NCBI GenBank assembly: GCA_013002105.1 | Contig: JABDKS010000035.1 | Span: 1-23,520, forward strand | DNA: 23,520 nt | From: Pirellulaceae bacterium | GTDB lineage: Bacteria; Planctomycetota; Planctomycetia; Pirellulales; Pirellulaceae | Reading direction: 5' to 3' | Shown here: piece after piece, positions 17,344 to 23,520 of the stretch | Numbering within the stretch: position 1 is the stretch's first letter | How the letters are laid out: each line of letters starts with the position of its first letter | Translations under genes and position numbers: made by a program | Notes under the pieces: generated by a model | What the model saw: only the letters and a program-made list of their open reading frames with translations | Databases searched by the model: none | What the model was told of the DNA's origin: nothing

Positions 17344-18027
17344 GTGCGATACTCCCTTTTGCTGACAACCGTAATTGCGGCATTCTGCGTGTCCGATGCG
17401 ATTGCCCAGCCGATGATCAACCAACAGGTCCCGTTCCAAAATTTGGGATCATCGTTTTACGAACAAAACGGAGTCAGCTGGAACCTGCGCGGCCCGAATT
17501 TCTTTGCCAATTTCGGCGGCAACAATGTCGTTGCACCCTTCGGCAATCCAGACCCCAATGCCGGCGCGAATATTGGTGCGGCATTTCAAAATGGTCGTAC
17601 CTCCGGAAATATCAGTTTCAATTTCAATCAAGGCAGCAATCGGAGCAACGTGACGACCACACCGTCGGTCACCACGATGAACGGAGTTCCCGGTTCAATC
17701 AGCGACCAAAGTATGCGACCGTTCGTTACCGGCATCACGCCGGTCGTTGGAGGACAAACATTCTTTCCGGTACAACCACCGCACAACAGCGGTGACCAAG
17801 TGCTGGGCAATTACCAACGTGCTCAACAAGCCGATTTGCAACGACGCATGCAGGCGAACTACGACGCAAAACAACGCAAAGCACTGGAGGACTTTCAGCG
17901 TGGACTCAAAGCGGAAGAAGAAGGCAATCTAAGAATGGCACGGGCGAATTATCGACGAGCCCTCTCGGCAGCAGTTGGTCCGCTGCGTATCGAAGTCATG
18001 CAACGGTTGCGAGCTCGCGGTTGGTAG
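17344..18027 (+). CDS. Secreted protein of unknown function with a charged helical C-terminus
   Basis: I do not recognise this 227-residue protein. A GTG start at 17344 puts a good signal peptide at the N-terminus (VRYSLLLTTVIAAFCVSDAIAQ), so it is probably exported. The frame is open back to a TTG at 17176, but that would bury the signal behind 56 residues. The middle (about 30-140) is rich in Asn, Gly, Phe and Thr, with GGNN, NFNQGSN and NGRTSGN stretches, as in low-complexity surface proteins. The last 60 residues are a charged helix (KQRKALEDFQRGLKAEEEGN and LRMARANYRRALSAA) that looks like one TPR-type hairpin. It ends only 9 bases from the end of the convergent ccoP-like gene, with no terminator visible between them. 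Confidence 0.65.
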   Translation: MRYSLLLTTVIAAFCVSDAIAQPMINQQVPFQNLGSSFYEQNGVSWNLRGPNFFANFGGNNVVAPFGNPDPNAGANIGAAFQNGRTSGNISFNFNQGSNRSNVTTTPSVTTMNGVPGSISDQSMRPFVTGITPVVGGQTFFPVQPPHNSGDQVLGNYQRAQQADLQRRMQANYDAKQRKALEDFQRGLKAEEEGNLRMARANYRRALSAAVGPLRIEVMQRLRARGW

Positions 18028-18036
18028 CCGGGTAAA

Positions 18037-18786
18037 TCATTCAGTTTCGTCTGCAGCGTCCGAATCGGACGCTGTCTCGCCGTCGCTCTCATCATCAACC
18101 TGCCCATCGGCAATGTCGTCCGACGATTCTGTCTCGACGGGCTCGACGTATGCTGGCCACGCTGAAATCTCGCGGCCTTCACCGGATTTGGCGACCGCCG
18201 GCGACGTACCTCGCAAGCTCGCCGCGTAGGCAGAAACGAGCACGAGCTCGTTTTGATCCAGGCGGTTTTTCCACGCGGGCATGGCTCCGGCCGCCGCACC
18301 GTTATTAATGACTTTGTAGATGTCGGTGATCTTGGTGACGTTTTTGTATTGTTCATCCGTCAGGTTCGGACCAATCTTGCCACCCCCGTCGCGTGCATGG
18401 CATGCGGCGCAATTGGCTTGGAAGACGCCTTTGCCCACCGCCAGCCAATTCTTGTCGTTGGCGTATTTCACCAACGTCGGCTCGTCAGCAACCAGCACGC
18501 CGATCTCTGCAAACTGCAATCGGGCATTGTTGGCTGCCGCAACCGAGTAGCGCTCGGCATCCGAACGGCCTTCGGCATCACCATGATAAAAAGCCAGATA
18601 GAAAAATGAAAACACAACGGTCGCAGCAAAGATTCCCTTCCACCAGGCCGGAATAGGATTGTCAAACTCGCGAATATCCTCGTCGTGTCGCAGATCGGTA
18701 ACGTGATTGCGAACGTCTCCCCAGAGTCGCTGGCGAAAATGGGGTCGATTGCGAATACCGGCTTTGGGATCCGTCGAATGACTCAT
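18037..18786 (-). CDS. ccoP: Cbb3-type oxidase CcoP-like monoheme cytochrome c
   Basis: This 249-residue membrane-anchored cytochrome resembles CcoP, the electron-entry subunit of cbb3 oxidases. The CcoP N-terminal signature is seen (DEDIREFDNPIPAWW, 35-49), followed by one membrane helix (about 51-67). A single cytochrome c domain has CAACH at 126-130 and the likely axial Met169 in GAMPAW. Classical CcoP carries two such domains, so this one is half-size in its heme part. The C-terminus, after about residue 205, is a strongly acidic Ser/Asp/Glu-rich tail. It starts 72 bases after the CcoN-CcoO fusion on the same strand, so they form an operon. Because the partner lacks most oxidase ligands, a terminal oxidase role is doubtful, and the symbol reflects family membership only. 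Confidence 0.85.
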   Translation of the reverse strand: MSHSTDPKAGIRNRPHFRQRLWGDVRNHVTDLRHDEDIREFDNPIPAWWKGIFAATVVFSFFYLAFYHGDAEGRSDAERYSVAAANNARLQFAEIGVLVADEPTLVKYANDKNWLAVGKGVFQANCAACHARDGGGKIGPNLTDEQYKNVTKITDIYKVINNGAAAGAMPAWKNRLDQNELVLVSAYAASLRGTSPAVAKSGEGREISAWPAYVEPVETESSDDIADGQVDDESDGETASDSDAADETE

Positions 18787-18858
18787 GGTAGGAGCGTTCC
18801 AATCGTGTACACAGCAAGGAGATCTGTCTTCATTGTAAGCAGCACATCCAATTTCGCC

Positions 18859-21237
18859 CTAAGTCTCGGATTCCTGGCCAACGTTCGTGGCGACAGCGGT
18901 TGCATCCGCGTCAGCGACAGGCGGTGGCTTAAACAGGTCCGTTCCCAGTCGCTGCAAATACGCAATCAGTGCAATGGCTTCGGAGTTAAACACCATCAGT
19001 GGTTCTTTCCCCGAGCGTTCGGTCCAAATCGGCCCTCCGCCACCGACGACATCCGCAGCAATTCGCTCGGCTTGCAGGCGTGCGGAGTCGGGAATGTCGT
19101 CATCGTCAATCCAGTACTCCGCTCCAAGTTCTCGGGCGAGCGCAACACGTTCTTTGAGTGATTCGAAATTCAAATCGTTCGATGCCAAATGTTCAAATGC
19201 CGGCATTGCGCTACGCGGGTCGCCCCAATCGACGTCGCGTGGATTTCGCAAATGCACCCAATGCCAGTGACTTGTTTGCTTGCCGCCTTCGCGTGCCAAA
19301 TCAGGGCCGACACGTCGATATCCCCATTGAGCCGGATGGTCATACACAAATTCACCTGCCTGGCTGAAGTCGCCGTAACGCTTTGTTTCGGCGACCAGCG
19401 GACGAACCATTTGCGTGTGGCAGTGCACGCAGCCTTCGCGAACAAAGATGTCGCGGCCAGCCAGTTCCAGCGGTGTATACGGTTGGACGCTGGCGATCGG
19501 AGTTGGAGTGAGCAACAGCGATGGGACAACTTGGAACAGGGTGGCGATCGCGATCGCAAGTAGCGGCAAAAACACAAACTTGCTCGCGTCTCGCTCCCAG
19601 ACGCGGTGCCAATCGAGTCGACGCCAAACGTCAAAACTTTTGGCAATGTCCAACATCGGCGCATCAGCAAATTGTGATGGTGGTCGAATCAGGTTGGGTT
19701 CAGGCAAGATTTTGCTTGACAGTGGTACCACGTCGCATTTCCCGGCGGTGGCCAAGGCAACCGCCAGATAGTTGATTGCCATCACCAACATACCGACTGC
19801 CAAGAACATCAATCCGATCAGTCGAACCCACCAAAACGCAGTGACCTGTTCGACGGTACTCAGAAACTCGGGTTCAACCAATCGTCCCGTGTCCGGGCTC
19901 AACGCCATCAGCGATCGACCCTGCCACAGACCTGCCGCGTAGCCAGCGATCGTTGCCAAGAAAACGCCGATCGTTGCTAACCAAAAGTGCAGCGAAACCA
20001 ATGACTCATTCAGTCGATTTTGGCCGAACAACTTCGGCATCAACCAGTAGATCATTCCCAATGCCAGCATGCCGCAACAACCAAACACGCTGGCATCAAA
20101 TTGCGCGTTGACCCACTCCGTGTAATTCAAAATGCCACTGACCGACTTGATTGCGGTCAGCGCGCTAAAGAACGTTGTGACGCCCAAGAACACGACGCCG
20201 ATCGCAAGGAATCGGAGCACCAGCACGCGATGCAGGTCGCGACCGGAATGTCGATCGGCATCCACAGTCTGTTCGTTGTCATCGGCGTCGACACCGCCAC
20301 GCAACGTCAGCAAACCGTTAATGACTCCGCCCCAAGCGGGCATCCACAAAATCAGTCCGAACACCATCGCCAACGAACTGACGAATCCAGGGATCGCGGT
20401 AAGGTGCAATTGTGCGGGCCCGACCCAATAAAAACAGGCGATCATTCCCCAAAACTGAGCGATCGCAAGTTTGTAGCTGTAGATCGGTCGCGCCGAGACC
20501 TTCGGGACGAAGTAGTAAATCAGTCCCAAAAACGGCATCGTCAGCAGCAAGTTGATGGTGTTGTGTGCAAAGACCGACTGTATCAATGCGTCGGGCGTGC
20601 CCGCGAGTTGCGAGTGACTTTCCCAGGAGCCAACGTGGACAACCAACAGATGAACGATTTGATAAACCGCAATCGAAACAACCGTCGCAATGTAAAACCA
20701 TAACGATATGTAGAGTTGTTTCTCACGACGTTTGGCGATTGTCATCGCGAAATTGAGCCCGAAAAACAATATCCAGACGACGGCGAAGCCGGCATCGATC
20801 GGCCATTCGGCCGCGGCAAGTGGATGCCCCTGCGTCAATCCTCGTGGGATCGTGACGATTGTCATAATGACGACCAGTTGCCAGCCGACAAAGTGCAGGC
20901 CGCTCAGCAGGTCGTTCCACATCCGTCGCTTACACAACCGTTGTGTCGTGTAATAGATCGCGGCGAACGCGGCATTGCCGGCAAATGCGTAGACGGCGAT
21001 GGCCATAAAAATCGGCCGCAACCGCCCATACGAAAGTTCGGGACTGTCGACACCCAACGCCGCTGGCAAGTCGGGTAACAATACCGAGAGTGAAAGCAGT
21101 GCGGCAACCACTGTGGCGACCAGTCCCCAAAGGATCGTCGCCCCGGCAAACCAGCGCGTGATCGAATCATCACCGACCTGATTACGATCAAGGACCGCGG
21201 TCGATTGATTTCCGTTGGCATTTGATTCAGCTGTCAT
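18859..21237 (-). CDS. CcoN-CcoO fusion of cbb3 oxidase type, with the heme b/b3/CuB ligands lost in the CcoN half
   Basis: This 792-residue membrane protein joins a CcoN-like catalytic subunit (about 25-490) to a CcoO-like cytochrome c (about 553-765). CcoN landmarks are plain: SYGRLRPI (69-76), YYFVPK and RPIYSYKL (about 241-257), MPAWGGVINGLLTL (299-312), HFWLATIG (417-424). The ligands are not. Comparing with P. stutzeri CcoN from memory, heme b His60 is Phe77, Tyr251 is Phe269, CuB His257-His258 are Ala275-Gln276, heme b3 His347 is Gln379 and heme b His349 is Asp381. Only CuB His207 (His225) stays. The CcoO half has a membrane anchor at about 554-576, CVHCH at 603-607 and Met678 in SAMPAF, so heme c should bind. 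The linker (about 495-550) is unusual, since ccoN and ccoO are commonly separate genes. The frame is intact, so this looks selected and not decayed. Function unknown. Confidence 0.9.
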   Translation of the reverse strand: MTAESNANGNQSTAVLDRNQVGDDSITRWFAGATILWGLVATVVAALLSLSVLLPDLPAALGVDSPELSYGRLRPIFMAIAVYAFAGNAAFAAIYYTTQRLCKRRMWNDLLSGLHFVGWQLVVIMTIVTIPRGLTQGHPLAAAEWPIDAGFAVVWILFFGLNFAMTIAKRREKQLYISLWFYIATVVSIAVYQIVHLLVVHVGSWESHSQLAGTPDALIQSVFAHNTINLLLTMPFLGLIYYFVPKVSARPIYSYKLAIAQFWGMIACFYWVGPAQLHLTAIPGFVSSLAMVFGLILWMPAWGGVINGLLTLRGGVDADDNEQTVDADRHSGRDLHRVLVLRFLAIGVVFLGVTTFFSALTAIKSVSGILNYTEWVNAQFDASVFGCCGMLALGMIYWLMPKLFGQNRLNESLVSLHFWLATIGVFLATIAGYAAGLWQGRSLMALSPDTGRLVEPEFLSTVEQVTAFWWVRLIGLMFLAVGMLVMAINYLAVALATAGKCDVVPLSSKILPEPNLIRPPSQFADAPMLDIAKSFDVWRRLDWHRVWERDASKFVFLPLLAIAIATLFQVVPSLLLTPTPIASVQPYTPLELAGRDIFVREGCVHCHTQMVRPLVAETKRYGDFSQAGEFVYDHPAQWGYRRVGPDLAREGGKQTSHWHWVHLRNPRDVDWGDPRSAMPAFEHLASNDLNFESLKERVALARELGAEYWIDDDDIPDSARLQAERIAADVVGGGGPIWTERSGKEPLMVFNSEAIALIAYLQRLGTDLFKPPPVADADATAVATNVGQESET

Positions 21238-21306
21238 TTCATCATCATAGTGACTATTACCACCCGTGGAATTACCGACGCGGTATCAAAAGCCAAGTTG
21301 CCACAA

Positions 21307-22134
21307 CTATGGTTCCAACACCATGATCTCGACCTTGCGAAAATCGACCGGGTGACTCTCAGATTGCAGCGAGATACTGCCGCCGCTGAGCATCTTTGTG
21401 CCCGCTTTTTCGGCAAGCTCTTTTGAATGGCTTTCGCGGTCGTCCAACTGCGACTGCTCGTATTGCAGAACCGTTTTACCGTCCAGGATATGCTTGATGA
21501 CTTGATTGCCGCGTACTTCGATCTCCGCGGTCACCCACTGATCGCCGTGATAGGTTTCTGACGTCGAACTGGTGCAATGGGGCAAAAAGAGCTTGCCGTC
21601 CATCACGACGTTGGTCCCCGGCGTGCACAGATTCGATGTGGTGCGTTCCTTTTTGCCGTCCCCGCCGAGCAATTGGACTTCGATCGAGACGGGAAAATCC
21701 TGGTCCTTGGCCATCGTCTCGGGTCGTTCACCGTGGATCATCACACCGCTATTTCGCAACGCCCAGCCAGGACCGCCTTTGCATTGCTGGTCGACAAACC
21801 GGTATTCGACGCGAAAGCGATAGTGGGAAAAATTGTCTTTGTAAAACAGGTGCCCAAACGTCTCGTTGAACTCCTCATATCCGTCATAACGAACCTTCAA
21901 AATGCCGTCCTCGACGCGAAAGGTATTCTTGAAGTTATCGCCAGCCTCGTGATACCGAATTTTCGGTGTCCATCCGTCCAGATTCTTGCCATTGAACAAC
22001 TGCTGCCACTGTCCCGTGGTCGCCTCTGCCTCGGCGGCCGTCACCATCGGAGCAAAGGTCCCCGTCAAACCACCGAACGTGACGCACCCCGCCACCATGC
22101 ATCCGAACACGAAACGCGCAAACGAAACACGCAT
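21307..22134 (-). CDS. Secreted DUF1080 (3-keto-disaccharide hydrolase-type) protein
   Basis: This 275-residue exported protein has the DUF1080 (PF06439) concanavalin-like fold. The typical opening WQQLFNGKNLDGW comes right after the signal region, followed by FRVEDGILKVRYDGY, FRVEYRF and NSGVMIHGERPE. Family members act on glycosides, some as hydrolases of 3-keto-disaccharides, or bind sugars; which applies here is not decidable. ATG 22134 is chosen because it gives a signal peptide (MRVSFARFVFGCMVAGCVTF, cut near AEA). The frame is open 34 codons further, including an ATG at 22185. It is divergent from the Tat-exported isomerase-like gene and 69 bases downstream of the start of the CcoN-CcoO gene, which is on the same strand. 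Confidence 0.88.
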   Translation of the reverse strand: MRVSFARFVFGCMVAGCVTFGGLTGTFAPMVTAAEAEATTGQWQQLFNGKNLDGWTPKIRYHEAGDNFKNTFRVEDGILKVRYDGYEEFNETFGHLFYKDNFSHYRFRVEYRFVDQQCKGGPGWALRNSGVMIHGERPETMAKDQDFPVSIEVQLLGGDGKKERTTSNLCTPGTNVVMDGKLFLPHCTSSTSETYHGDQWVTAEIEVRGNQVIKHILDGKTVLQYEQSQLDDRESHSKELAEKAGTKMLSGGSISLQSESHPVDFRKVEIMVLEP

Positions 22135-22355
22135 CGATGGAAATACGAGGCGGACAGGCTGTGAGTCATCGCAACGTGAGTTCATTGAACAGACCGAGTA
22201 GACAGAGCGAAAGAAATACGTGAACACTGTGAACATGGCGACTCCCCTCTGAGAGACCAGCGACGTTCCGCCATGATTCTACACTCCCGATCGCCTTGGG
22301 GGGATTGAGTACAATCTGACCTGCGAATTTCTTCCTATTTGACGAGACGTCGAAA
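22135..22355. promoter_or_regulatory. Divergent promoter region between the DUF1080 and isomerase-like genes
   Basis: This 221-base region should carry start signals for both genes. TACAAT at 22310-22315 is a fair -10 box for the rightward gene, 40 bases before its ATG, but no matching -35 hexamer stands 16-18 bases upstream. No operator-like repeat was found. Confidence 0.25.
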
Positions 22356-23225
22356 ATGAAATCCATCGAGCCAATGAATTTATCGCGTCGGCAATTCTTG
22401 GGTACCAGCGGGACCGCAATCGGTATCACCTTGGCTGGATTCCCAAGTCCGTCGCACGCCGCGGCCGACGCGGACCGCTTCGGCGGATGGCCGATTGGCA
22501 TCCAAAGCTTTTCCTTGCGCAGTTTTGATGTGCGGCAGGCAATCCGACATATGCAGGGCCTGGGACTGCATTTCGTCGAATTTTACAGCAAGCATGTTCC
22601 CATCGATTCGACCGAACAGCAACTTGCCGATTTGAAAGAAACACTGGCCGAAGCCGGGGTGCAAATGAGTTCCCACGGCGTCAATCGTTTTACCAAAGAT
22701 CACGATGCTAATCGCGCTGTGTTCGAATTCGCCAAACGGGCCGGATTGAAAAACATTACTTGCAACCCCACCGCCGATTCATTCGAGAGTTTGAACAAAC
22801 TGGTCGCTGAGTATGACATTCGTCTCGGAATCCATAATCACGGCCCCGGCTCCTCGTACGACAAAATCAACGAGGTGGTCGATGCGGTAAAGGACCACGA
22901 TCCACGTATCGGTGCATGCATCGACACCGGGCACTTTATCCGCAGCAAAGAAGACCCAATTGAGGCCGTCGAGCGTCTTGGCAAACGAGTGTTTGGATTG
23001 CACATCAAAGACGAGGAAAGGCAGGAGAAAAAATCTCGCAACGTGATCATCGGAACCGGTTTCCTGGACCTCGTCGCTCTCTTTAGGACGCTCAAAAAGG
23101 TCGGTTTTCCAGCGGACGGTTCCATTTCATTGGAATACGAAGCGAACCCCGATAACCCGATTGATGACATCCAACAGTGCCTCTCAGCAGCCGAAGAAGC
23201 AATTGCCAAGGCGGGCAAGGCATAA
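22356..23225 (+). CDS. Tat-exported xylose isomerase-like TIM-barrel protein (sugar isomerase/epimerase type)
   Basis: This 289-residue protein has a twin-arginine signal (SRRQFLGTSGTAIG, residues 10-23, cut near SHAAA), so it is exported folded, perhaps because it binds a metal. The rest is the AP endonuclease 2/xylose isomerase TIM barrel: IGIQSFSLRSFDVRQAI at the start, VEFYSKH, GIHNHGPG, IDTGHF, GLHIKDE and a late SLEYEAN. The His, Asp and Glu in these blocks (HNH, DTGHF, HIKDE, EYE) are the expected metal site. Planctomycetes have many of these, usually annotated sugar phosphate isomerase/epimerase; the sugar substrate is unknown. ATG 22356 is used; an ATG at 22374 is equally compatible with the Tat signal. 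The next gene starts 5 bases after its stop, so the two are co-transcribed. Confidence 0.88.
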   Translation: MKSIEPMNLSRRQFLGTSGTAIGITLAGFPSPSHAAADADRFGGWPIGIQSFSLRSFDVRQAIRHMQGLGLHFVEFYSKHVPIDSTEQQLADLKETLAEAGVQMSSHGVNRFTKDHDANRAVFEFAKRAGLKNITCNPTADSFESLNKLVAEYDIRLGIHNHGPGSSYDKINEVVDAVKDHDPRIGACIDTGHFIRSKEDPIEAVERLGKRVFGLHIKDEERQEKKSRNVIIGTGFLDLVALFRTLKKVGFPADGSISLEYEANPDNPIDDIQQCLSAAEEAIAKAGKA

Positions 23226-23230
23226 CCATC

Positions 23231-23520
23231 ATGCAAAACGTTCGCCTGTTCGTATTCACTGTGCTGGGTTTCACTGCGTTGGGGTTCACTGTGTTGGGGT
23301 TCACTGCGCTGGGGTTCACCGTGTTGGGGTTGCCCGTGTCGGTGCAGGCCGCCGACCCTCCGCCGCTTGATCCGGCGATCACCACACTCGTGCCAGGTAT
23401 CACCTTGACGTTGGTCGCCGAACATCCCGACGTCATGACGCCAACCGGGATCGATGTCGACCAAGCCGGTAACCTTTGGTTTGTCTGTAGTCACACGCAT
23501 TTTCGCCCGGAGGATTACGT
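23231..23520 (+). CDS. N-terminus of a secreted protein, probably a PVC-type membrane-bound dehydrogenase (3' end outside the window)
   Basis: Only the first 96 residues are visible. A signal peptide (about 1-39, ending SVQAA) has a hydrophobic core built of five-residue repeats, F-T-[V/A]-L-G, five in a row (residues 9-33). The mature part begins DPPPLDPAITTLVPGITLTLVAEHPDVMTP, given here in two pieces: DPPPLDPAITTLVPG and then ITLTLVAEHPDVMTP; it continues GIDVDQAGNLWFVCSHTHF, which is the way a beta-propeller blade of the planctomycete membrane-bound dehydrogenase (PQQ/GDH-like, often with heme) family starts. The family call rests on this short stretch alone. It is translationally close to the upstream isomerase-like gene (5-base gap). 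Confidence 0.6.
   Translation, partial: MQNVRLFVFTVLGFTALGFTVLGFTALGFTVLGLPVSVQAADPPPLDPAITTLVPGITLTLVAEHPDVMTPTGIDVDQAGNLWFVCSHTHFRPEDY
23255..23329 (+). repeat. 15-bp in-frame minisatellite inside a signal peptide
   Basis: Five consecutive 15-bp units begin at 23255, 23270, 23285, 23300 and 23315, with consensus TTCACTGYGYTGGGG. They encode FTVLG or FTALG. Differences are mostly at T/C positions, giving alternating V and A. Because 15 is a multiple of three, copy gain or loss would lengthen or shorten the hydrophobic core without breaking the frame. Confidence 0.9.

Noticed and set aside
20020..20703. Open frame of about 227 codons opposite the CcoN part
   Set aside because: It is a shadow of the minus-strand gene, with Gln/Arg/His-rich translation and no signal or motif.
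18859..21237. Nitric oxide reductase instead of a cbb3-type relative
   Set aside because: NorB and qNor keep the heme b and heme b3 histidines. Here those positions are Phe, Gln and Asp, and scaffold motifs and the CcoO fusion point to the cbb3 family.
18859..21237. Pseudogene of an ordinary ccoN
   Set aside because: The frame is intact over 792 residues, scaffold motifs and the c-heme sites are conserved, and the replaced residues cluster exactly at the ligands, which suggests adaptation and not random decay.
22838..23500. Minus-strand open frame with repeated QHSEPQRSE-type peptides
   Set aside because: The repeat peptides are only the antisense of the signal-peptide minisatellite; the plus-strand reading gives a proper signal peptide and conserved mature part.

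Overview
The window looks like a chromosome segment from a planctomycete, probably a marine Pirellulaceae relative such as Rhodopirellula. This rests on gene content: a secreted iduronate-2-sulfatase-like enzyme, a DUF1080 glycoside-active protein, a Tat-exported TIM-barrel protein followed by what looks like a PVC-type membrane-bound dehydrogenase, DUF4254, a Cys-rich lipoprotein, few Shine-Dalgarno sites and TTG/GTG starts. No database search was possible. No rRNA, tRNA, CRISPR array, transposase or phage gene was seen.

Layout. (1) 3-5906, + strand: the 3' part of a fully reducing type I polyketide synthase with the order KS-AT-DH-(linker, probably pseudo-KR)-ER-KR-ACP; its first part lies upstream of the window. 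(2) 6007-10422, + strand: a 19-bp tandem repeat, a secreted HtrA/Deg-type serine protease, a secreted sulfatase, a START/SRPBCC-fold protein and a CobB-like sirtuin. (3) 10509-10560: a long REP-like hairpin at the convergence point. (4) 10616-14612, - strand: a Cys-rich lipoprotein, HemW, an RNase Z-like metallo-hydrolase and ScpA. (5) 14795-16526, + strand: ilvH and ilvC for branched-chain amino acid synthesis, closed by a strong intrinsic terminator. (6) 16546-18027, + strand: a DUF4254 protein and a secreted protein of unknown function. (7) 18037-21237, - strand: a two-gene cbb3-oxidase-like operon made of a CcoN-CcoO fusion and a single-heme CcoP. (8) 21307 to the end: a DUF1080 gene facing away from a Tat-exported isomerase/epimerase-like gene and the start of a further secreted protein, probably a sugar- or glycoside-catabolic locus.

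The most striking observation is in region 7. The CcoN half aligns by eye with cbb3 catalytic subunits over most of its length, but five of the six histidines that bind heme b, heme b3 and CuB, and the active-site tyrosine, are replaced (F77, F269, A275, Q276, Q379, D381; only H225 remains). The c-type heme sites in the CcoO and CcoP parts are intact. This looks like a membrane complex that kept the cbb3 scaffold and its c-heme wire but lost the oxygen-reducing centre, so it probably does something else.

Secondary points of interest are a CobB-like sirtuin without its second zinc-cysteine pair, a minisatellite that builds a signal-peptide core, and a Cys-rich lipoprotein with no recognised function.
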